DNA of 12,870 bases from JBLHKS01 sp047620505 (GTDB lineage: Bacteria > Verrucomicrobiota > Verrucomicrobiia > Verrucomicrobiales > DEV007). The position numbers were made by a program, and so were the translations under genes. Shown piece by piece: positions 6,011 through 12,417 of the stretch (within the stretch, counting starts at the first letter, position 1; each line of letters starts with the position of its first letter). The stretch covers positions 1 to 12,870 of the forward strand of contig JBLHKS010000199.1 in the NCBI GenBank assembly GCA_047620505.1, read 5' to 3'. Under the pieces are notes generated by a model. It did not search any database. It was not told where the DNA came from and saw only the letters and a list, made by a program, of their open reading frames with translations.

Positions 6011-8050
6011 CTAGTTGGCGGGTCCGTACCAAATCGGGGAAGTATAAGCCCGCTCCTGGGTCGACATCGGGACTTCATCGCTCATCTTTACGCCGAAGCG
6101 CAGTGCGTCATACGCAGTCCACCGCGGCGTCGGTATCTCGATCACGCGCGCATAGTAGAAGGCGCGTTCCGTCGAATCGAAATCGGGATCGAGCCACACC
6201 GTGACCAGCTCTGGAGAGCCGATGCTGTTGGTCCAGGTTGCGTTCGCGACATCGACGGTGTTGCCCACGGCTGGCAACTTACCGTTGGCGTCTGGTTCGC
6301 GGTCCCCGGACCAGACGACATCGTAAACTTTCTCGTGGAGCTTGCTCTTGCGGTCCAGCCAACCCTTGACGATTTGTATGCGATCTAGGTTGCCGTTATA
6401 CGGGTCTTTCATAGCGGCTACGAGAAAGGTGGGCGCCTTTCCCGCTGGAGCATCCGTCAGGTCGCCGCCCATGGGTACGCCCTTGCGATACCCCGCATCC
6501 GCCGGCAATCGGCTCGTGGCATCTTCTTGTACGAAGTCCCAACCGCCGAAGAAGCGCACCGTCATGCGCGAACCGGTGGTCGCGTAGGTTTCCTTGCGCT
6601 GCATCGCATCGAAGATGGCTTCGCGGGTATTCTCATGGGCCCATATTGCCGCGTAGCCGGATGCGGCTTGCTGCCAGCCCATGATCGTCACGCCATCAAA
6701 ATCGAAGATTGGATGGTTCCACCGATCGGGAGTTGGCTCTTTGCCAGAGTGCTTGCCGAAGAAGTTCTCCTCGGCTGCAGTTGCGAGTGAGGTGTGCGAG
6801 TCGGTCGAACCGATCATGCCGAACTTGAACGGATTGGCGCCGAGCTTTTCTTGAAGCTGGAGCCCGCGCTTGAGGCCGGATCGGCCATATTCGCCCTCGA
6901 GCATCGAGCGCTTGTCCGATTCGCTCAAATCCTTTTTCAAGACACTGAGATCCATATTGCCCTTGTCCCAGGTCTCGTAGTCGGCGAACTCATCGTTCGG
7001 AGAAAGCAGTGGGTGCGCTTCACCGTCGCCTTTTATCTGAGTCACCTCATAGAGCGGTTCCCAACGCATCCTGGCCTTTGCATAGGCCTTGGTGAGGCGC
7101 TTGCCCTTGAATGTCTCCACATCGAACATGGTTCCGCTACTGAGGTTACCGTTGTGAGGAATCGCAAGGATGGAACTGCCCGTCTTCTCTTCGTAGCCGG
7201 CCATCCACTTCCAGAGGTCCTCAGGATTCTCGCTGTCGAAGGCCGAGAAGGGCACGATCTGATTGGCGTGATCAGCGTTGCCCCGGAAGATGACGACACG
7301 GTGCAGGTTGTTGCCACCCGGGTGCGACGTCCACTCGTAGCCTTGAAATGCCGTGAATCTGCCCGGCTCGTTGTACCGATCGACGACCGCCGTGTGCTTC
7401 TCCCAGAGCGAACGCATGAACGTCTTGTCAGTCAATGCCTCAGGGAGCGAGTTGGCGGCGACAGCCTTAATCATCTCCATCGCCGCTTCGAAGGATTCCT
7501 TACCGCCCACGTGTAGCATCCGACTCCAGCGCTTTGTAATCGGGTCACCCATTAATGCCGAGTTGCCGGCATAGACTTCGATCATCGCGCCGTAACCTTC
7601 CGCGTGGTCCGCCACTACGAGGAAATCTAAAGGTCGAGACAACTTCACTCGCTCTCCACCCGGGGCGGTGATTTCTCTCCCCCTAGCGAGTCGCAATGCG
7701 TCCTCATCACCTATCTTGTTGCCGAATGCGAATGCATCCCCCGAGATTGCGGTGTGGAGATGCGTGTCGCCAAAGTAGACCTGAGTGGGGAAGTTGCGAC
7801 CGGCGTAAGGGGAGTAACTTGGCTTTTTGAATGCCTCCGAAACGCTTTTCTCGTCGTAGCTGAATTCTTGAGCAAAGACGGGTAGGGATAGCGCCGCCAG
7901 AAAAGTGACGCCAAGTACGATCGGCTTGAAAAAGCTGGTGCCACGAACCTTCGAGCTTGGAGATGGGCCGTGACAAATTCGGGCCAAGTTTGAGGCCGCG
8001 TTGACGAATCGTGTCGTGTGAAACCACAACGCGCGGGACGTGTGTCGCAT
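6011..8050 (-). CDS. DUF3604 family secreted protein 'C', PHP-like metallohydrolase candidate
   Basis: The product is 679 aa from ATG 8050, chosen because a full GGAGG stands 10 nt before it. The frame continues upstream to 8194, so a longer form is possible. The N-terminus is unusual: about 40 polar and basic residues come before a hydrophobic stretch (PIVLGVTFLAALSLPVFA, 43-60), giving a signal peptide with a long N-region, cleaved near residue 60. Motifs are GDTHLH (94-99, H97/H99), ADHAE (147-151, D148/H149), GYEW (237-240, E239), HNGN (299-302), DGEAHPLLSPNDEF and TDSHT (416-420, D417/H419). Compared with B it carries a charged insertion of about 15-20 residues after DKGNMDLSV (362-370). 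It ends in QERAYTSPIWYGPAN. Gene B begins 68 nt after its stop and the two are probably co-transcribed. Substrate unknown. Confidence 0.95.
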   Translation of the reverse strand: MRHTSRALWFHTTRFVNAASNLARICHGPSPSSKVRGTSFFKPIVLGVTFLAALSLPVFAQEFSYDEKSVSEAFKKPSYSPYAGRNFPTQVYFGDTHLHTAISGDAFAFGNKIGDEDALRLARGREITAPGGERVKLSRPLDFLVVADHAEGYGAMIEVYAGNSALMGDPITKRWSRMLHVGGKESFEAAMEMIKAVAANSLPEALTDKTFMRSLWEKHTAVVDRYNEPGRFTAFQGYEWTSHPGGNNLHRVVIFRGNADHANQIVPFSAFDSENPEDLWKWMAGYEEKTGSSILAIPHNGNLSSGTMFDVETFKGKRLTKAYAKARMRWEPLYEVTQIKGDGEAHPLLSPNDEFADYETWDKGNMDLSVLKKDLSESDKRSMLEGEYGRSGLKRGLQLQEKLGANPFKFGMIGSTDSHTSLATAAEENFFGKHSGKEPTPDRWNHPIFDFDGVTIMGWQQAASGYAAIWAHENTREAIFDAMQRKETYATTGSRMTVRFFGGWDFVQEDATSRLPADAGYRKGVPMGGDLTDAPAGKAPTFLVAAMKDPYNGNLDRIQIVKGWLDRKSKLHEKVYDVVWSGDREPDANGKLPAVGNTVDVANATWTNSIGSPELVTVWLDPDFDSTERAFYYARVIEIPTPRWTAYDALRFGVKMSDEVPMSTQERAYTSPIWYGPAN

Positions 8051-8054
8051 CCTG

Positions 8055-8162
8055 TTAATTCCTCCAAACAAGCATTTTAGGTAGATCCTCGCCGGCGCGG
8101 AGATTGCCGCGACGGCGAGAACACCGATCGCAAGTATTGATTTCATTGACCAACTTCTGCAT
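8055..8162 (-). other. Leader region of copy C: possible 35-codon small ORF or orphan signal peptide
   Basis: Two readings overlap here. ATG 8162, with GGAAGGG 5 nt upstream, opens a 35-codon frame (MQKLVNEINTCDRCSRRRGN...) ending at TAA 8057-8055, inside the ribosome site of gene C. In another frame, ATG 8146 gives MKSILAIGVLAVAAISAPA, which looks like a good cleavable signal peptide and continues in frame into gene C. The first could be a translated leader coupled to C. The second could be an alternative start or the relic of another exported protein's N-terminus. Neither is proven. Confidence 0.3.
8061..8065 (-). promoter_or_regulatory. Strong ribosome binding site of DUF3604 copy C
   Basis: A complete GGAGG lies 10 nt before ATG 8050. 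It is the strongest Shine-Dalgarno match among the DUF3604 genes and the main reason to prefer the 679-residue form over in-frame starts at 8146 and 8194. Confidence 0.75.
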
Positions 8163-8235
8163 CGCAACCCTTCCCTAATGTTCATCGCGGACATGGAATC
8201 GCGAGAAATTCATTTCATCGAGCTTTCGTCTCGCT

Positions 8236-9018
8236 TCAGCGCCAAACGACTTTGAAACCAACCTCGGCGTTCCAGTCGAGCGGACGATCCTCTCCGACGC
8301 CGACTCCGGGCCGTACGTAGCTGCTGAAACCGCCAAACATGATCTGGCCGACTTCTGCTTCGATCAGTCCGAATGCGACATCGTTTTCGTGATCGATCAC
8401 TGCCTGCGGGTCAACCAATACCCAGTTCTTCTTGTCTTTCGAGAGCCAGAGAAAAAAGATGTCCAGCTGACTTCGGTTGACGTCCGTGCGGCCGCGTTCA
8501 CCAGCAACACTGACCACGTGTTGGTAGGCAGGCGCAACGAGCGTACCGGCGAGGCCGAAGGGGGCGAATTTCACTGCGAACAACTGCGGTCCGAGCGACC
8601 ACTGTCCTTCGCCCAGGAGATCATCGGTGGCGGTATTCCAGAACGACTCGAGTCCCGCCGCGATTGCCCAACTGTTGTTGCTATAGGGAACGGTCAACAG
8701 GCGCATGTCGAAGTCCCCGACGCCCGCCGTCGTTTCAGATCTTCCGTCTCCATCGACGTCGACCGATCGCGAGACCGCTCTCATGCGCGCTCGAAGCTGC
8801 AAGTTTTCATGCAGCGGGCGTCGGTATTCGAATGTGAAAGTCTGCGCGCCGCTGTCGTCGGCGTTCAAGCCCTGCAGTTCGACATAGATCCGGAAGTCGT
8901 TCGTAAATAGAATTGGATTCGTGCCGGACTTGTCGCCAGCTTCTTCGGCAACGACCGAAGAACCGGCACAAATTATGATCATTGCGACAACGATGGCGAA
9001 CTTCAGGCTTAGCTTCAT
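8236..9018 (-). CDS. Predicted outer-membrane beta-barrel protein (MetA-pathway/transporter-like)
   Basis: The product is 260 aa from ATG 9018, preceded by GAGGG. Residues 1-24 are a signal peptide (FAIVVAMIIICAGSSVVA, then EE). The mature part is built of short alternating hydrophobic/polar strands, for example TFTFEYRRPL, LQLRARMRAV, GVGDFDMRLLTVPY, WSLGPQLFAVKF and IDHENDVAFGLIEAEVG. It ends with a terminal strand NAEVGFKVVWR, typical of an outer-membrane barrel with about 10-12 strands. The overall layout resembles the putative transporters called MetA-pathway of phenol degradation, but I recognise this by style only, not by a specific motif. It lies 185 nt upstream of DUF3604 copy C in the same direction, so it may supply substrate to, or share expression with, the DUF3604 enzymes. 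Function is unproven. Confidence 0.8.
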   Translation of the reverse strand: MKLSLKFAIVVAMIIICAGSSVVAEEAGDKSGTNPILFTNDFRIYVELQGLNADDSGAQTFTFEYRRPLHENLQLRARMRAVSRSVDVDGDGRSETTAGVGDFDMRLLTVPYSNNSWAIAAGLESFWNTATDDLLGEGQWSLGPQLFAVKFAPFGLAGTLVAPAYQHVVSVAGERGRTDVNRSQLDIFFLWLSKDKKNWVLVDPQAVIDHENDVAFGLIEAEVGQIMFGGFSSYVRPGVGVGEDRPLDWNAEVGFKVVWR

Positions 9019-9223
9019 CTCGGTCCCTCTTGTTCGGCCGCGCCGTAGCGAGGAGAATCATCGGTTGGCTTGTGTGTCTACGAACGGATGCATCCGCGGC
9101 GTCACTTTGGTCAGGATGCCGGCGGCTGTCGCAGACCGCACGCCAGTCAAGGCTCTCGATAACGACATCGCAGGCTTTACTTGCTGCGATTCTGTGAAGC
9201 AAAATCCGAACAGCGTCAATTCA

Positions 9224-9255
9224 CCCAACCCGGTGTCTCGCGATACCGGGTTGGG
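9224..9255 (-). terminator. Perfect 11-bp inverted repeat after the sulfatase gene
   Basis: CCCAACCCGGT (9224-9234) and ACCGGGTTGGG (9245-9255) pair perfectly around a 10-nt loop that itself contains TCGCGA. It begins 14 nt after the sulfatase stop on the minus strand. There is no T-run immediately after it (only GGATTTTGC further on), so it is not a textbook rho-independent terminator. It may still stop or stabilise the sulfatase transcript, separating it from the barrel/DUF3604 unit. Confidence 0.6.
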
Positions 9256-9268
9256 ATGAAGGCGCGGC

Positions 9269-10804
9269 TCACTGACGCGACTGTTGGCTCTGTAACTGCT
9301 GGAGCACCTTCTCCAGGCTAAGTGAACTGACCGCCTGGCTGGGTGGATAGTCCTTGAACGTGGCCAGGAACTGACCGACGAATGCCTGAGCCGGAACGAA
9401 CAGCCACATCTGGTCACCCAACCAACGCGTGTACATCGCGGCCTCCGGCGTCACCTCGAAGGGATCCTGGCGCAAGTTCACCACCAAAGGCCAACTCGGC
9501 GTTTTGCGGTAGGCCTCGTTGATCGCGCCTTCCATGATCGTGAAGTGAACCTTCCAGTCTTCGTACCGCAACGCGTTGAGGTTCCCGCCGGCATCGAAGA
9601 AGAAGATTTCCTTGCGCTCACCCGGGCCCTTGCCCGATAGGAGCGCGGTCTGGTCGTAGCCATCGAGATGCGTGCGAAACTTCTTACCAGCAGCCCGGTG
9701 CTTGCCCTTCTTGAGCTTCTTCTTGATATCCGGGTCACCGGCGGCGGCCATCAGGGTTGGCACCCAATCCTCATGCGAGAAGATGTCGTTCACGATCGTT
9801 CCCGGCTTCACGGTACCGGGCCAGCGCACCGCTGCCGGCACCCGAAAGCCACCTTCCCAAGTCGTGCCCTTTTCGCCGCGGAATGGAATGGTGCCCCCAT
9901 CGGGCCAGGTGAATTTCTCTGCGCCGTTGTCGGTGGAGTACACGACGATGGTGTTGTCGGCGATCCCCATCTCGTCGAGCTTGTCTAGGACGATGCCGAT
10001 GTCGCGATCGTGCTGCGCCATACCATCGGCGTACAGACCGTGGCCCGTCTTGCCTTCCCACTCGGGGCTGAGGCGCGTCCACACGTGCATGCGGGTCGCA
10101 TTGAGCCACACGAAGAAAGGCTTGTCGTCCTCGACCGCCTTCTCCATGAAACCGACCGCTGCGTCGCGGAACTCGTCGTCCGCGGTCTCCATGCGCTTGC
10201 GAGTCAGCGGGCCCGTATCCTCGATGCGACCATCGGCGTACGAGTGGATCACGCCGCGCGGACCAAACTTCTCGTGGAAGTCCTTGTCCTTCGGATAGTG
10301 GTACGTCTCAGGCTCCTCCTCGGCGTTAAGGTGGTAGAGATTTCCGAAGAATTCGTCGAAGCCGTGGTTGGTCGGCAAGAACTCATCGAGGTCACCGAGG
10401 TGGTTCTTTCCGAACTGGCCGCTCACGTAGCCGTGAGGCTTCAACAACTCGGCCAGGGTTGGATCCTGCGGCTGAAGTCCCTGCTTCGCGCCTGGCATTC
10501 CGATTGTCAGCAAGCCGGTACGAAATGGATGCTGCCCGGTGATGAACGCCGCGCGGCCAGCGGTACAGCTCTGTTGCGCGTAGTAGTCGGTGAAGAACGC
10601 ACCTTCGTTCGCGATCCGGTCGATGTTCGGCGTGCTGCCGCCCATCATGCCGCGGTGATAGGTACTGATGTTGTACATCCCGATGTCATCGCCAAAGATG
10701 ACAAGGATGTTGGGCTTCTTTTCGGCTTGTGCGGCTGACGCCGTAGCGAACAGCAGGCTGATCACGATCGCACGCACGAGGATGTCGATTGTTCTAAGAT
10801 TCAA
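9269..10804 (-). CDS. Secreted arylsulfatase-type sulfatase (type I, formylglycine)
   Basis: The product is 511 aa from TTG 10804, which has AAGGAA 8 nt upstream; no ATG fits a complete signal peptide. Residues 1-27 are a signal peptide (VISLLFATASAAQA). It hydrolyses sulfate esters using a formylglycine made from Cys80 in CTAGR (80-84), which fits the C-x-P/A-x-R maturation motif. Other expected elements are the metal pair FGDD (37-40, D39/D40), GKNHLG (132-137, K133/H135), H240 in TRMH, STDNGAE (290-296, D292/N293), and K312 in the block FRGEKGTTWEGGFRVP. The C-terminal part ends in a Gln-rich tail (LQQLQSQQSRQ). No maturation enzyme is encoded in the window. The physiological substrate cannot be told. 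It is upstream of the barrel and DUF3604 genes but is set apart by an inverted repeat. Confidence 0.95.
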   Translation of the reverse strand: MNLRTIDILVRAIVISLLFATASAAQAEKKPNILVIFGDDIGMYNISTYHRGMMGGSTPNIDRIANEGAFFTDYYAQQSCTAGRAAFITGQHPFRTGLLTIGMPGAKQGLQPQDPTLAELLKPHGYVSGQFGKNHLGDLDEFLPTNHGFDEFFGNLYHLNAEEEPETYHYPKDKDFHEKFGPRGVIHSYADGRIEDTGPLTRKRMETADDEFRDAAVGFMEKAVEDDKPFFVWLNATRMHVWTRLSPEWEGKTGHGLYADGMAQHDRDIGIVLDKLDEMGIADNTIVVYSTDNGAEKFTWPDGGTIPFRGEKGTTWEGGFRVPAAVRWPGTVKPGTIVNDIFSHEDWVPTLMAAAGDPDIKKKLKKGKHRAAGKKFRTHLDGYDQTALLSGKGPGERKEIFFFDAGGNLNALRYEDWKVHFTIMEGAINEAYRKTPSWPLVVNLRQDPFEVTPEAAMYTRWLGDQMWLFVPAQAFVGQFLATFKDYPPSQAVSSLSLEKVLQQLQSQQSRQ

Positions 10805-10812
10805 TTTTATTC

Positions 10813-10818
10813 TTCCTT
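10813..10818 (-). promoter_or_regulatory. Ribosome binding site supporting the TTG start of the sulfatase
   Basis: AAGGAA lies 8 nt before TTG 10804. The alternative GTG at 10777 has no such sequence and would clip the signal peptide's N-region, so the rare TTG start is preferred. Confidence 0.6.
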
Positions 10819-10830
10819 GTTCGGTTGCGG

Positions 10831-10858
10831 CTCATCGCTGACCAACCCTCGATGAGGG
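10831..10858. promoter_or_regulatory. Overlapping inverted repeats upstream of the sulfatase, possible operator or 5'-UTR structure
   Basis: CTCATCG (10831-10837) and CGATGAG (10850-10856) form a perfect 7-bp inverted repeat with a 12-nt spacer. Overlapping it, CCCTC-GAT-GAGGG (10846-10858) forms a second, mutually exclusive hairpin. They lie 27-54 nt before the sulfatase start, in the 274-nt gap between divergent genes. A regulator site or alternative RNA folds are both possible. The gap also holds a short repeat GAACGTGAACGTGAAC (10940-10955). I see no clear -35/-10 pair. Confidence 0.35.
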
Positions 10859-11078
10859 ATGATCAACCCAACGTCGGCGGAGACCGAAAGTGTCTCGAAC
10901 AACCCGATTCGACCGTAACACTAGCCGGTAATTCCACTAGAACGTGAACGTGAACAAAATGACATGCACGACGATTCAAACGCCGTTTTTCGTGAGATGT
11001 TTGTACGCACTCGCTAATACGTTGTCGAAAAGTGGATACCGTTCGGCGCGACATTCTGCATAGGGGAAATCACACGCA

Positions 11079-11534
11079 ATGCGGTGTTCCGGCTCAGCCT
11101 CGCTCTCGCTTACAATCTCATTCTTGGTTCCGCTGATCACGACTCTCGTGGTATCGACGATCTCGGTCGCACAAGAATCACCGGCCGAAACCATCGGTCC
11201 CATTGCTGCCGAAATGACAAGGACGATCGACCGCGCGATGACACTTGCGCGGGACGCGACGCCTCAAGACACGGCCATTCGCCAGCGGACCCGTGACGCC
11301 GCCGTAGAGATGATGAAGGACGTACGTGCTATGGCGGCCGCATACGAGAGGCGCGTGAAACAATCGCAATCCATCGGGAACACCGAATTCTTCTTCGATT
11401 CGATCCGGTCGAGTGTGACCGCGGTGAGAGCGACCGCGCGAGATGCCGTGCCCAATCCGAACGTTGCAGTCCACCTCGACCGTCTCGACGAACTCCTAGA
11501 TCAACTCGCAGCGATCTACACGGAAGCCCATTAG
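11079..11534 (+). CDS. Small secreted alpha-helical protein of unknown function
   Basis: The product is 151 aa from ATG 11079, with GGGGA 11 nt upstream. Residues 1-31 are a signal peptide with a long hydrophobic core (LTISFLVPLITTLVVSTISV) and probable cleavage after AQ. The mature part is almost wholly helix-prone, rich in Ala, Arg, Asp and Met (AAEMTRTIDRAMTLARD, AAVEMMKDVRAMAAAYERR) and ends with LDRLDELLDQLAAIYTEAH. There is no cysteine after the signal and no catalytic motif. I do not recognise a family. It is the first gene of a plus-strand run, 58 nt before the DUF2092 gene, so it may act with that protein in the periplasm. It is unlikely to be spurious, given its signal peptide, its ribosome site and the collinear operon. 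Confidence 0.75.
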   Translation: MRCSGSASLSLTISFLVPLITTLVVSTISVAQESPAETIGPIAAEMTRTIDRAMTLARDATPQDTAIRQRTRDAAVEMMKDVRAMAAAYERRVKQSQSIGNTEFFFDSIRSSVTAVRATARDAVPNPNVAVHLDRLDELLDQLAAIYTEAH

Positions 11535-11574
11535 ATATGCGGATCGAGTGGATTCGTTTCGCACTCACACTGTT

Positions 11575-11580
11575 GAGGAG
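11575..11580 (+). promoter_or_regulatory. Ribosome binding site that sets the start of the DUF2092 gene
   Basis: GAGGAG lies 12 nt before GTG 11593. The earlier in-frame GTG at 11548 has no ribosome site and would add 15 polar residues before the signal peptide, so 11593 is preferred. Confidence 0.55.
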
Positions 11581-11592
11581 AGAAACACAACC

Positions 11593-12417
11593 GTGAGTCG
11601 AAACATCACACTCATCGTGGCGCTCGTCCTCATCGGGACAAGTGTGGGCTGCGCTCAAACACCCGACGGCTCACAACGATTCGCCCCCAGCCCGCCGACA
11701 GCGCCGGATGAAGTCGCGGACATGGCCCTGGCGGTGGATCGCTTGCGCGAGATGGCGGCGTTCCTCGCGGATCGAGATCGGTTGAGCGCTACAGCGGAAG
11801 TCAGCTTCAGTGTCGTACAAGAAGACGGACAGAAGATCGAGTTCGGCGGAAGCCGACGTATTTGGATCCGACGCCCCGACCGCGCGCGCATCGAGAACCG
11901 GGCACGCGATGGTGTCACGCGGTTCCTCTACTTCGATCACGGGAAGCTCAGCGCCGCGGTTCCGGAACAGAAGATCTATGCGACGACCGATGTCCCAACG
12001 CAAGTCGGCGAAGCCATCGACTTCGTGATTCACGAACTCGAAATTCCCGTGCCTCTCGCCGAACTCCTTCATCCCGGCTTTTTGTCCGCAGGGATCGATC
12101 GCATCTCCTCAGGGTTCATGGTGGGCGAAGAAATACTCGAGGGCGTGCGGTGTGACCACCTGGCCTTCCGGGGCGAAGGCGCAGACGTGCAGATCTGGAT
12201 CGCCCGGGGCTCAGCGCCTCTGCCTCGAAGGCTCGTGATCAGCTATCGCGATGAACCGGGTGCCCCGGAATTCCGGGCGCACTTCAAGAGATGGGATGTC
12301 GATCCCGACGTGCCCGATGAGATGTTCATCTTCTCTCCACCACCCAGCGCAACACAAGTGAGCTTCGATGAACTCCTGGATCGCGTGCCACATTCGCCAG
12401 GGGGTAGCGATGACTAA
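11593..12417 (+). CDS. DUF2092 family periplasmic protein, possible lipoprotein
   Basis: The product is 274 aa from GTG 11593. The signal is ITLIVALVLIGTSVGC, with Cys20 as a possible lipid attachment site; the lipobox (S-V-G-C) is imperfect, so plain cleavage is also possible. The body follows the DUF2092 pattern. It has a helical start (ALAVDRLREMAAFLAD), SFSVVQEDGQKIEFGG, an RRPDRARIE strand, FLYFDHGKLSAAVPEQKIYA, IPVPLAELLHPG, the signature CDHLAFRGEGADVQIWIA, PLPRRLVISYRDEPGAPEFRAHFKRW, and the closing FIFSPPPSATQVSFDELL. The fold is expected to be a curved LolA/LolB-like beta-sheet, which would suit lipid or hydrophobic ligand binding; that is inference from the strand pattern. It overlaps the next gene by 8 nt, so the two are likely translated together. 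Confidence 0.9.
   Translation: MSRNITLIVALVLIGTSVGCAQTPDGSQRFAPSPPTAPDEVADMALAVDRLREMAAFLADRDRLSATAEVSFSVVQEDGQKIEFGGSRRIWIRRPDRARIENRARDGVTRFLYFDHGKLSAAVPEQKIYATTDVPTQVGEAIDFVIHELEIPVPLAELLHPGFLSAGIDRISSGFMVGEEILEGVRCDHLAFRGEGADVQIWIARGSAPLPRRLVISYRDEPGAPEFRAHFKRWDVDPDVPDEMFIFSPPPSATQVSFDELLDRVPHSPGGSDD

Noticed and set aside
6794..7516. 240-codon plus-strand open frame
   Set aside because: It is wholly antisense to DUF3604 copy C, whose protein carries all family motifs. It has no recognisable domain or signal and is a by-product of codon bias.
8389..8910. 173-codon plus-strand open frame
   Set aside because: It lies antisense within the outer-membrane barrel gene and has no signal, ribosome site or family resemblance.
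9019..9223. Gap between the sulfatase hairpin and the barrel gene
   Set aside because: I looked for a small gene or RNA and found only the barrel's ribosome site; short frames there overlap real genes.
10010..10738. 242-codon plus-strand open frame (and another at 9672-10298)
   Set aside because: Both are antisense to the sulfatase gene, which has a full set of catalytic motifs.
10976..11203. 75-codon minus-strand frame overlapping the first plus-strand gene
   Set aside because: It overlaps the signal-peptide region of the 11079 gene antisense and shows no motif; the plus-strand gene has the better ribosome site and export signal.
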